The notes below the pieces were generated by a model. That model saw nothing but the letters and a program-made list of their open reading frames with translations. It had not been told where the DNA came from and did no database searches. A stretch of 64,000 nt of DNA from an uncultured Lachnospiraceae bacterium (lineage in GTDB: Bacteria; Bacillota; Clostridia; Lachnospirales; Lachnospiraceae), in assembly GCA_910579395.1 (NCBI GenBank), contig CAJTUC010000007.1:52915-116914 (forward strand), written 5' to 3'. Below, one piece after another: positions 51,533-60,010 of this stretch. A program made the translations under genes and the position numbers. Numbering within the stretch: the first letter of the stretch is position 1; each line of letters begins with the position of its first letter.

Positions 51533-54295
51533 TCAACCCAAAATTTCGCGCAGTACGCCGAAGAGGACATCAATATCGATCGGTTTCGCAATATGTCCGT
51601 TCATACCGCTCTTTAATGCTTCCTGTTTATCCTCTTCAAAAGCATTGGCAGTCATCGCAACGATCGGTATGGACGCCAGTTCTTTATTTTCCATTGCACG
51701 AATCGACTTCGTCGCCTCATAACCGTTCATCACCGGCATCTGAACATCCATCAGGATTACCTGATAATAACCCGGCTCGGATTTTTGCAGCATATCCACG
51801 GCAATCTGGCCGTTTCCGGCAATTTCCACTTCGAATCCGGCATCACCCAGAATCGTAGCCGCAATCTCCTGATTCAGCTCCACATCCTCTGCCAGCAGAA
51901 TACGGCCTGTATGGACTTCCGCAAGCTGTTTCTTCGAATTCTGCATTTCTTCCCGCTCCGAATATATTCTGGCCCCGGTATTTATGCGGAAGGTAAAGAA
52001 AACCGTGAATTCAGAACCGACACCCTTTTCACTTTTTACCGAAATGCTGCCCCCCATCATCTCGACAATATTCTTGGTGATCGCCATGCCAAGTCCGGTT
52101 CCCTGAATGCCGCTGATCGTACTATTCTCCTCTCTTTTAAAGGGTTCAAAAATCTGCGCGACAAAGCTTTCGCTCATGCCGAGCCCGGTATCTTTGATAA
52201 TAAACTCATAATCCGCATAACCTTTCATCGTTCCAGGCGTTTCCGTAACCTTCACATAAATGCTTCCGCCGTTCTCCGTATACTTCACAGCATTGCTCAA
52301 CAGATTCAAAAGCACCTGATCAAGACGCAGTTTATCGCAGTAAATTTCCTCATCTGTAACATTCACGGATTCCATCTGCAGGGAAAGCTGCTTCGCATCG
52401 ACATCTGCCTGGATGATATTCTGCAAGCCGCTCATAATTTCAGGAAGACTGTATACTTTCTCTTCGATGTGCATCTTACCGCTTTCGATATGACTCATAT
52501 CCAGCACATCATTGATCAGATTCAGCAAATGGTTTCCCGAAGATTTGATTTTCTCGAGATACTCCTCCACCTGTTCCTTCTTGTCAATATGCGTAATAGC
52601 CAGATTCGTAAAACCGACAATAGCGTTCATCGGCGTACGGATATCATGCGACATATTGGAAAGAAATACGCTCTTTGCCTTGCTTGCTTTTTTCGCCTGG
52701 GAAAGCGCATCCTCAAGCTGTCCCATCCGCTGCATCTCGGTGCGCGTTTCCTCGTCTATGTTGCGAATGCCAAGAACAATCCCCCGGCTCTCATTCCATG
52801 AGCCTGCACGCACGGCTTTCATCTGAAAATATTTTGTCCCGCCATGCTGTCTGACACGATAGTTCGTATAAAATGTTCTTTTTTCCAACAATTCCTCGAG
52901 CAGCATTTTCCGCGAAGAAACCTGCCGCATCATTTCCCTGTCTTCTTCAAATACATAATTCTGTATGTAAAGCTCCATGCTTTCTTCAATTGATATCTCT
53001 CTTCCAAGCAGAGGGTTCAGCAGGCTTCCGTTTTCGATGTTATTCCGAAGCAGCGTTCCCATACCGGTATCGAGATTAAAAAAGCACACGAAATTATAGT
53101 CAATGCTCAATGCCTGAATCAGTTCTTTCTGATACCGCTCATTCTTCTTTTCCCGCATTTTCTGCTCTGTACTGTCCAACAAGAACCGCTGATAATATAG
53201 TTCGCCGTTTTCCCGTATCAGCTTGATATTGCCCATAATATGCAGTACTTTCCCATCCTTATGCCGTACACGGTACTCGGTGCTGACGCTGTCGCCTTCA
53301 CTCTTGAGCTGATCGATTGCCCGCAGCAATCCCTCTCTATCCTCATCCACGACAGATGCCGCGACCATATCAAAGCCCATCTTCTCCAATTCGTCTTTGG
53401 ACTCATAGCCCAGAATTTTAAGCGCCGCCCGATTGATGCTTAAAATACGCGAACCCTCCAGCGAATGGCACAGAACGCCGCAATCAATTGCCGTAAAGAT
53501 TGTCTCAAGAGTACGGTTTTTCTGTACAATTTCCTGTGCATAAGCATGCTCTCTCGTCACATCGATTCCAACACCTACGGTTCCCATAACACTGCCGTCC
53601 CAATCATATAGTGGGGATTTATAAGTCATAAGCGTTCTCTGACCGCCGCCTGTCTGAATGACTTCCTCTGCAATACCGGTCTTTTTCGTTTCCATGACCA
53701 CGCGCTCGGATTCGATACAGGCCGGGTCATCCTGCTCAACATCCCATATGTACGCATGGCGCTGCCCTTCTACCTGCTGCTTTGTCTTATTAACGGTCTC
53801 ACAGAAGCTGACATTGACCTTCTCATGCACACCGTCTTTGTCCTTATACCAGACCAGATTCGGAATATTGTTGATCGTCGATTCCAAATACTGACTTTCC
53901 TGCCAAAAATCTACTCTTGTCTTACAGACCTGCTGCCACTTTAGAAAACGGAATCTGACTTCTGCATCCGACATAGGCAGCATCCAGATATCATCGATAT
54001 CCGCCAGACAATCTTCCAAATCATTTTCCTCAAAAGAAAGCTGCTCTTTTTCCACAAGCAGAACCAGATCAGATTTTTTCTTTTTGGCGGAAAGCAGTGT
54101 ATCCAGCGCTTCTTTGACATTTATTCCCCGCAGATCGGCAAATATAACATCGGCCTCTGCTGTCAGCTCGCTGTCAGGAACAGTACTTTCAGAAAATTCA
54201 TGGGTAAAATGCTCCAGCGGAGCCATCTCCTTTATCGCCTCAAATATTTTATCCTGGCCGCCTGTCATATATATATGAAGATGACACTGATACAT
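51533..54295 (-). CDS. Soluble hybrid histidine kinase, pseudo-receiver-PAS-PAS-PAS-HisKA-HATPase-REC
   Basis: A 920-residue protein without membrane segments. The first ~125 residues look like a degenerate receiver (ADVIFADLRG, then LLVEKEQL and IWMLPMSDAEV). PAS-type domains follow (about 140-255, 265-375 and 385-520), then HisKA with NMSHDIRTPMNAIVGF (about 560), HATPase_c with LLNLLSNAVKYT and GTGLGMAITK (about 660-770), and a C-terminal receiver with VILMDVQMPVMNG (about 845). It has a strong promoter of its own and is transcribed with the Lhr helicase gene. The Hpt protein 15 kb away could be a partner. Confidence 0.92.
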   Translation of the reverse strand: MYQCHLHIYMTGGQDKIFEAIKEMAPLEHFTHEFSESTVPDSELTAEADVIFADLRGINVKEALDTLLSAKKKKSDLVLLVEKEQLSFEENDLEDCLADIDDIWMLPMSDAEVRFRFLKWQQVCKTRVDFWQESQYLESTINNIPNLVWYKDKDGVHEKVNVSFCETVNKTKQQVEGQRHAYIWDVEQDDPACIESERVVMETKKTGIAEEVIQTGGGQRTLMTYKSPLYDWDGSVMGTVGVGIDVTREHAYAQEIVQKNRTLETIFTAIDCGVLCHSLEGSRILSINRAALKILGYESKDELEKMGFDMVAASVVDEDREGLLRAIDQLKSEGDSVSTEYRVRHKDGKVLHIMGNIKLIRENGELYYQRFLLDSTEQKMREKKNERYQKELIQALSIDYNFVCFFNLDTGMGTLLRNNIENGSLLNPLLGREISIEESMELYIQNYVFEEDREMMRQVSSRKMLLEELLEKRTFYTNYRVRQHGGTKYFQMKAVRAGSWNESRGIVLGIRNIDEETRTEMQRMGQLEDALSQAKKASKAKSVFLSNMSHDIRTPMNAIVGFTNLAITHIDKKEQVEEYLEKIKSSGNHLLNLINDVLDMSHIESGKMHIEEKVYSLPEIMSGLQNIIQADVDAKQLSLQMESVNVTDEEIYCDKLRLDQVLLNLLSNAVKYTENGGSIYVKVTETPGTMKGYADYEFIIKDTGLGMSESFVAQIFEPFKREENSTISGIQGTGLGMAITKNIVEMMGGSISVKSEKGVGSEFTVFFTFRINTGARIYSEREEMQNSKKQLAEVHTGRILLAEDVELNQEIAATILGDAGFEVEIAGNGQIAVDMLQKSEPGYYQVILMDVQMPVMNGYEATKSIRAMENKELASIPIVAMTANAFEEDKQEALKSGMNGHIAKPIDIDVLFGVLREILG

Positions 54296-54343
54296 GTCTT
54301 ATTCCCCCCGTGCTCTGCAAAAAATAATATAGCTATTGTATTC

Positions 54344-54372
54344 ATTTTAACAAGTGGTGAAATCTATGTCAA
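54344..54372 (-). promoter_or_regulatory. Strong promoter for hybrid kinase and lhr
   Basis: Minus-strand TTGACA (plus 54367-54372), a 17-bp spacer and TAAAAT (plus 54344-54349) lie about 48 bp before the kinase start. It is the best consensus promoter seen in the window. Confidence 0.8.
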
Positions 54373-54486
54373 CATTCAGAAAGGAAATTCACGGTCAACA
54401 AATTTGCAGTCAGCGCTGCCGTCATCTTCGTAAAAAAGGTGCATGGTCCTGCGGTCTGCGCTTTGCCATACACCTGTCACTGCTAT

Positions 54487-56433
54487 TCAATTATTGGAAT
54501 CCGCATTTTCCTTCTCACCATCCACCCAGACACCGTAGTATCCCTTATTTCCTTCAGCATCATACTCCGTGCCGATTCCGTTTCGTTTACCATTCTCCCA
54601 TTCCCCTTCATAGTGAGAACCGTCTATATAATACATCACGCCAAAACCGGATGCCACACTGTCTCTGTATTCGCCAAAATAGCAGCTTCCATCCGAGCCT
54701 CTGAAAACGCCTGTTCCTGTCCGAACACCTGCCTGCCATTCTCCGTAATAAACGCCGTCTGAATAATGCATGCTTCCCATTCCACTACGCTCGCCATTGA
54801 GACACTCACCTTCATAATAGGCCAGGCTGTAAAAATACTCAATACCCACGCCGGTTCGCTTTCCATTTACCCATTCACCGCAATACCAGACTTTTGATTC
54901 TCCATTGTCACTATAATAGCAAACCCCCGTTCCATTCCGCTGTCCATCTGTAAAGGTACCGACATAATAATCTCCATCGTCATAATATTCTGTTCCACTT
55001 CCGTTTGGTATCCCGTTCACAAATTCTCCGATATAAATCGTGCCATCAGTATAAATACAAATGCCCTGTCCCTCCAGGACGCCGTTTTCCTGCCTGCCGG
55101 TGTACTGAATCCCATCTGTATCTGTCCATGTGGTCACATTGGACTGGTCCAAAATCCCGTTCATTTCACCAGTTGTCTCAACCAGTTCATCATCCTGAAA
55201 GATACCGGTCTCACACGTTCCGTTCTTATAATACATTGTTCCTTCTCTAAACGAACTCCCTTCCCATTCTCCCTCAAAATACCACCGTCCGCGTTCGTCC
55301 TCTGCAGGATACCAGGCGATCACTTTTCCAGAACGCTCATCCTCTCTCCACTCACCCTCATAACGGATGCCGGATGAATCATAGTAGGTTCCGGTTCCAT
55401 GCCGATTCCCGTTTTCCCATTCACCATAGTGGAAGCTTCCACTGCTTTTAAAACAATAAGTTCCCAATCCATCCTTCACTCCGTTCTTCCATTCACCTTC
55501 ATAGCGGTCCCCGTTTGTATAATACATGATTCCCTGACCATCAGGCTGACCGTCTTTCAATTCCCCCAGATAAAACGTTCCACCCTTGTAATTGACGCAC
55601 CCATATCCTTCCAACACACCGTTTTCCTTTTTCCCCGTATAGACCGTGCCGTCCGTACCGAGCCAGGTTTCCGCACCCAGGATCAGATTCCCGACAAATT
55701 CATCCTTCAGCCAGATCTCAGGGCTGGCCGTTCCATCCGCACCGATAAAGATACCGATCCCGTTTCTGACATCGTTTTCCCATTTTCCCTCATACCTGTC
55801 GCCGCTTTCCCAATAATAAACGCCGTCGCCCTCGCGCTTTCCGGCTTTGAACTCTCCTTCGTATCTACCGTTGACATCAGGGAAATATTCAACTCCATAT
55901 CCTTCTTTCACATTGTCTTTCCACGCTCCATCATAGACAATCTCCTCGGAAGCAGAAGACAACGTTCCTTCCCCATCGCGTAATCCGGCTTTAAATTCTC
56001 CTGTGTATTTCTCTCCGTTCGTATAAACGGCCGTTCCTTCTCCTTCTATCTTGCCATTCTTCTGATTTCCGGTATATTCTGTTCCGTCATCATCCGTCCA
56101 CCTCGGTAACGTTTCTTCTTCCGATAACGTTTCTTCCTTCATGTCCGTTTCCTGTGAATCCGTTCCATCGCCGTTCACCACCTCGCCAGCCGCTTCCTTC
56201 TGCACACGGTGGCTGACAAAACTGAATACCATCCATCCGGCCAGAAACGACAGAACGCCAACAACCAACATACGGACCGTCGTATTTTTAATTTTTTTGC
56301 GGACCCATGTTCCAAATACCTTGCCGTCCTTTCCTCTGCGTTCAGCGATTACGGAAACCACAATACCGCAAAAAATGGGTGCAACTATATTGACCACTAT
56401 TTTATTCTCCAAAAGCGAATAAATAAAACTCAT
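54487..56433 (-). CDS. Membrane-anchored MORN-repeat protein
   Basis: A 648-residue protein. Two hydrophobic segments (about 9-28 and 55-75) precede an acidic linker and some twenty MORN-like repeats of 22-24 residues (about 115-640) with cores such as YEGEWKNGVKDGLGTY and YTGEFKAGLRDGEGT. MORN repeats bind lipids or proteins. A degenerate break with FQDDELVETTG splits the array into two blocks, each beginning with a W-T-D-x-D-G-x-x-Y-T-G-x-Q-x-N-G unit, suggesting internal duplication. The start at 56433 follows GGGGGGA. Function unknown. Confidence 0.88.
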   Translation of the reverse strand: MSFIYSLLENKIVVNIVAPIFCGIVVSVIAERRGKDGKVFGTWVRKKIKNTTVRMLVVGVLSFLAGWMVFSFVSHRVQKEAAGEVVNGDGTDSQETDMKEETLSEEETLPRWTDDDGTEYTGNQKNGKIEGEGTAVYTNGEKYTGEFKAGLRDGEGTLSSASEEIVYDGAWKDNVKEGYGVEYFPDVNGRYEGEFKAGKREGDGVYYWESGDRYEGKWENDVRNGIGIFIGADGTASPEIWLKDEFVGNLILGAETWLGTDGTVYTGKKENGVLEGYGCVNYKGGTFYLGELKDGQPDGQGIMYYTNGDRYEGEWKNGVKDGLGTYCFKSSGSFHYGEWENGNRHGTGTYYDSSGIRYEGEWREDERSGKVIAWYPAEDERGRWYFEGEWEGSSFREGTMYYKNGTCETGIFQDDELVETTGEMNGILDQSNVTTWTDTDGIQYTGRQENGVLEGQGICIYTDGTIYIGEFVNGIPNGSGTEYYDDGDYYVGTFTDGQRNGTGVCYYSDNGESKVWYCGEWVNGKRTGVGIEYFYSLAYYEGECLNGERSGMGSMHYSDGVYYGEWQAGVRTGTGVFRGSDGSCYFGEYRDSVASGFGVMYYIDGSHYEGEWENGKRNGIGTEYDAEGNKGYYGVWVDGEKENADSNN

Positions 56434-56811
56434 ATATCCGTTCCCCCCGCTATCGATATCTATATACACAACTATCCCGGACTGCTATTGCAAATAACCA
56501 GAATACACGACAGTATACTATACAGCTTAATTATAACACTTTCGAAAACGCACAATCTGTCTATTTTTACCGATTTCTGTGCTATTTTTACAATTTTCCG
56601 CAAAATCCGGTCATTTCTGCCTTTCTACTCTTCTTTCTACTATTCTGTAAAAGAACACATTGCAATTATGACGCATATTCTATATTCTATATACTATTTG
56701 TATCATTTGGGAAATGCGAAGCCAGGAACACGGAAAATACTAGTGTGAAAGAAAGTAGAACTTTCATTGCTATTTGTGCCGCCAGCCAAAGGCGGCGGAA
56801 TGGAGATTTTT
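56434..56811. other. AT-rich divergent intergenic region
   Basis: This 378-bp region lies between the divergent MORN gene and the amidohydrolase remnant. On the minus strand an extended -10, TGTTATAAT (plus 56530-56538), probably drives the MORN gene. On the plus strand GCCGCC-N7-GGCGGC (about 56776-56794) forms a hairpin just before the ribosome-binding site of the remnant, after repeated TATATTCTATATACTAT-like sequence. No RNA gene or protein gene is seen. Confidence 0.45.
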
Positions 56812-57273
56812 ATGAAAAATATTTCTGCCAGAAAATACGCCTATATGAACGCAAACCTTCTCAACGGAAAACTCGATAAGAACGGTAATATGCCCGCCCT
56901 GAAGAATGCCGCCGTCTTCGTTGACGGTGAAACGATAACCGGCATCTGCACGGACGGCACACCCGATACGACAGGCCGCGAGGTCATCGACCTTCGGGGC
57001 GCTTATCTGCTGCCGGGCCTCATTAACCTGCACGTCCATTTCGTGCCCGCTATGCCCGTAAAGAAACCGAAACCGGGAAAAGAACAGAAAAAAACGGATT
57101 TAAAAGCGATGAAAGAAAAGCTTTCCGGCTTCAAACGCACCGGAAAGATCACCACCGCCAATGTTCCGACAGGACTGCTTGGGAAAAGACCGGCCCTGCA
57201 GCTGCTGTTCCGGACAACCCATCCGGAAGCTCCCCACGAACTGACCTTTATCAAGCCGTCGATCATTCCGTAG
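56812..57273 (+). pseudogene. Truncated amidohydrolase (N-terminal remnant)
   Basis: The 153-residue product begins like a full amidohydrolase/imidazolonepropionase-type enzyme: beta-sandwich with NAAVFVDGETITGI and VIDLRGAYLLPGLINLHVHF, which supplies the first metal-binding H-x-H. Normal enzymes continue for ~300 more residues with further metal ligands. Here the frame passes through a Lys-rich stretch (KKPKPGKEQKK) into unrelated-looking sequence and stops. The start has GGAG 8 nt upstream. It is most likely a decayed gene; a short expressed protein is possible. Confidence 0.6.
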
Positions 57274-57291
57274 TTTCAAAACCGCCACATT

Positions 57292-58761
57292 CTAATCCGT
57301 AATCTGCAGCATCACCCGCAGCACGCAGCATTCCTCTCCGGCATACAGTTCCTTACCGATTTCCATTCCGCCGAAGTATTTGTGTGCTGCATGGCGTATG
57401 TTCTCCAACCCAAAGCCATGCCCTTCGCCATTCTTTGTGGTCATGGGCAGACCGCTCTGCTTATCAGGCACCAGTTCACCCGCATAGCTGTTTGCCACTT
57501 CTATCATGTACATATTCTTTTTCAGATAAGAAACGACCGATATATGCGCTCTTTTGTCCGCATTCTCTCCATCTGATACCGTCTTATTCACAGAGGCGCT
57601 CTTTCCGTTTGATACTGCCGCTTTCACAAATGCGTTTTCCCGCTCTATCGCCTCGATGGCATTGGACAAGGCATTCTGCAGGATGATGCTGATATCAAAA
57701 GCATTAATCTTTTCACTTGGCGGATAATGGAAATCACAGTCAAAAGCAATCCCTTTATCTTCCATCTGCCGCTTTTTATCGGACAAAATAACATCCGTTA
57801 CAGGATTGCCGCTCGCCGCATAGAAAGAAATGCCCTGCACTTCCCTTCGAAGTTCTCCGGCGTACTTTTCCGCCTCCTCGTACGCGCCCCGGTCATGCAG
57901 CCGTTCCAATGTCATGAGATGATTCCCCATATCGTGACGCAGTTTGCGCATATCCCTATAAAGCCGCTCGACTTCCTCGATATGATTCTCCAGATCCTGT
58001 ACCTGCCTTGAAAATACCTCCCGTTTTTTATCCTCTTCCTTCTCGTTCTTCCACTGCCGGAACACATAAGTCGTCACGAGAATCGTAACAAAGCAAAGCA
58101 CGCTGTATAGCAGCATGAGCCAATCGTAACTCCCATAGAGATTCCACGGACTCTGCCCGGTATCCCGCTGATAAATATCCTGATAATAGCGCAGCATTCC
58201 ATAAGCGAATACGCCGAATATAGCAGGCGTTGCTAATAGGAGAAATTCCTTGACGCTCATATGTTCCCGCCGGCGGCCGTAAGCCCACAGCATACACTTG
58301 ACCGCACCGTACAGGAGAAAACATCCGAGAAATTGATCAATACCTGTCTGTATTACATATTGCACAAACCAAAAAATTGCATTTTTATTGGGGAACGCCT
58401 CTAGCAAAAACCAGAAAACTTCATTGTCGACGCAGGCCGCAATGCGCCACGCCTGCCAGCGTACACAGAAAAAAGCAACCGCAAGAAACGCCTTCTGGGC
58501 AATGTATTCCTTATCGATATGAACCATAACGAGGAACGCCGCGAACGCAAGACAGATATAGATGAGCATCACATTTACAGGGAACGGACACCATTCAAAA
58601 AAGAAACTTGCCGCGGCATATGCTGCGCCGACACGCCATGTTTTCTTCTTTTCCTTCAGAAAAGGCTTCACCCAGAACACAAGACAGTAAGCGGTAAAGA
58701 GAGTTCGGCAGATTTGATAAATAACCGCAGCGATCTCATAATATCGTTCTATTTCGTTCAT
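57292..58761 (-). CDS. GHKL sensor histidine kinase (AgrC/LytS-like), orphan
   Basis: A 489-residue membrane kinase with about six to seven N-terminal helices (to about 240), a coiled segment, the H-box MRKLRHDMGNHLMTLERL (about 285), N-box IILQNALSNAIEAIE (about 365) and G-box EGHGFGLENIRHA (about 445). Between N- and G-boxes is a ~35-residue insert with imperfect repeats VSNGKSA / VSDGENA. Kinases of this class usually respond to peptides and work with a LytTR regulator, but none is adjacent. Its own promoter is visible upstream. Confidence 0.88.
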   Translation of the reverse strand: MNEIERYYEIAAVIYQICRTLFTAYCLVFWVKPFLKEKKKTWRVGAAYAAASFFFEWCPFPVNVMLIYICLAFAAFLVMVHIDKEYIAQKAFLAVAFFCVRWQAWRIAACVDNEVFWFLLEAFPNKNAIFWFVQYVIQTGIDQFLGCFLLYGAVKCMLWAYGRRREHMSVKEFLLLATPAIFGVFAYGMLRYYQDIYQRDTGQSPWNLYGSYDWLMLLYSVLCFVTILVTTYVFRQWKNEKEEDKKREVFSRQVQDLENHIEEVERLYRDMRKLRHDMGNHLMTLERLHDRGAYEEAEKYAGELRREVQGISFYAASGNPVTDVILSDKKRQMEDKGIAFDCDFHYPPSEKINAFDISIILQNALSNAIEAIERENAFVKAAVSNGKSASVNKTVSDGENADKRAHISVVSYLKKNMYMIEVANSYAGELVPDKQSGLPMTTKNGEGHGFGLENIRHAAHKYFGGMEIGKELYAGEECCVLRVMLQITD

Positions 58762-58809
58762 TTGCGCAGTCCTCTTTAATCCAATTATCCACTCCAGCCA
58801 GCAGATGAT

Positions 58810-58838
58810 ATTATAGAAACAAATCTATCGTTCAGCAA
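58810..58838 (-). promoter_or_regulatory. Promoter of the GHKL kinase gene
   Basis: Minus-strand TTGCTG (plus 58833-58838), a 17-bp spacer and TATAAT (plus 58810-58815), 48 bp before the start codon. Confidence 0.7.
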
Positions 58839-59015
58839 ATCATACCTATTCAGAAAGGCAGTCTCTTAAACAGTCAACAATCGCCATACAATATGGAATA
58901 TAAGAATCATTATCTTTCAACATAAAATTATAGCATAATTCTAATAAAAATAAACATAAGGCACCATAGAAATTATTTTGTCACCAAAGAAAGCAGACCG
59001 CAGCATACAAATTTT

Positions 59016-59044
59016 TTGTATACTTTCTCTATAAATGCTATAAT
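59016..59044 (+). promoter_or_regulatory. Promoter of the amidohydrolase gene
   Basis: TTGTAT (59016-59021), a 17-bp spacer and a perfect TATAAT (59039-59044), 30 bp before the ATG. AAGAGGG at 59061-59067 is the ribosome-binding site. Confidence 0.7.
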
Positions 59045-59074
59045 ACTTGCAAAAGAAATAAAGAGGGCAATCAT

Positions 59075-59995
59075 ATGAAAATCATAGACGCACACATTCA
59101 TCTCTGTCAAAACCTGAACGGTTTCGGGGCAAAAGGGGAACTGCGCTGCATCGGCGGCGGATTTGTAGAATATGCGGATGGGAGCACTTTTCAGATGTTC
59201 CCCGCGGTGCTTGGCGAATACAACGTAACGCCGGAGGCGGTTCTTTCTTTGATGGACCGTGAGGGCGTGGAGAAAGCAGTGATGCTTCAAGGCAATTTTA
59301 TCGGTCCCCAGAATCTCTATACATGGGAAGCGATGCAGAAATATCCGGACCGCTTCACCGGAGCGGCATGCTACGACCCATTTTGCAGAAAGTATCAGGA
59401 TGTCCGCAGGCATCTCTTCGAAGAATTGAGATTTCCCATCGTAAAATTCGAAGTCAGCGACGGAAGCGGACTCATGAGCTATCACAGGGAGTTTGCGCTG
59501 GACGGGGAAATGATGGAAGAACAGCTTTGCTATGCGGAATCACTGGGGCTGACAGTGGTCTTCGATATCGGCCGGCATGGCGGCTGCTGCTGGCAGGTAC
59601 AGGGACTGGCTGCCGCGGCCAAACGCCATCCCGGACTGCAGTTTGTGGTCTGCCATCTCCTGGCCCCGCAGGGACGAAGTTACGAAAACGACTGGCGGGA
59701 AGCAATGAAGACACTGAACCTTGACAATGTGGTCTTTGACCTCGCCAGTCTGAGCAGCAATCAACGGCCCGAGCCATATCCCTATCCCACCGCTATATGG
59801 TTTATCAAAGAAGCGATGCACATTCTCGGCGCAGACCGTATGATGTGGGGCAGCGACCTTCCGAGCAACCTCTGCCGGGATTCCTACCGCCATCTCTTTG
59901 ATTATATCCTGGAAAGTCATGTATTTACAGAATGCGAAAAAGAGTCCATGCTCCGGAATACCGCAGACAGAATTTATTTTGCATTAAAGCATTAG
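59075..59995 (+). CDS. Amidohydrolase_2 (ACMSD-like) metal-dependent hydrolase
   Basis: A 306-residue TIM-barrel enzyme of the amidohydrolase_2 group (COG2159 type). The metal-binding D-A-H-I-H (H7, H9) begins the protein; VCHLL (about 193), and MWGSDLP with the catalytic Asp (about 266) occur at expected places. Members decarboxylate or hydrolyse aromatic or lactone substrates; the exact one cannot be inferred. Complete, with promoter and good ribosome-binding site. It is a different subfamily from the truncated amidohydrolase 2 kb upstream. Confidence 0.85.
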   Translation: MKIIDAHIHLCQNLNGFGAKGELRCIGGGFVEYADGSTFQMFPAVLGEYNVTPEAVLSLMDREGVEKAVMLQGNFIGPQNLYTWEAMQKYPDRFTGAACYDPFCRKYQDVRRHLFEELRFPIVKFEVSDGSGLMSYHREFALDGEMMEEQLCYAESLGLTVVFDIGRHGGCCWQVQGLAAAAKRHPGLQFVVCHLLAPQGRSYENDWREAMKTLNLDNVVFDLASLSSNQRPEPYPYPTAIWFIKEAMHILGADRMMWGSDLPSNLCRDSYRHLFDYILESHVFTECEKESMLRNTADRIYFALKH

Positions 59996-60010
59996 GTCAA
60001 CTCCGCAATT

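Larger units (their letters stand above)
58762..59074. other. Divergent intergenic region between kinase and amidohydrolase
   Basis: The 313-bp AT-rich spacer holds the two divergent promoters listed separately (58810-58838 and 59016-59044). Between them I see no palindrome or open frame that I would call. Confidence 0.6.

Noticed and set aside
54487..56433. Regularly spaced short repeats suggesting CRISPR
   Set aside because: They are in-frame MORN codons with varying sequence and a 66-72 nt period, and no cas genes are present.
57292..58761. Quorum-sensing (agr-like) locus
   Set aside because: The kinase is AgrC-like, but no agrB, agrD-type peptide or LytTR regulator is adjacent.
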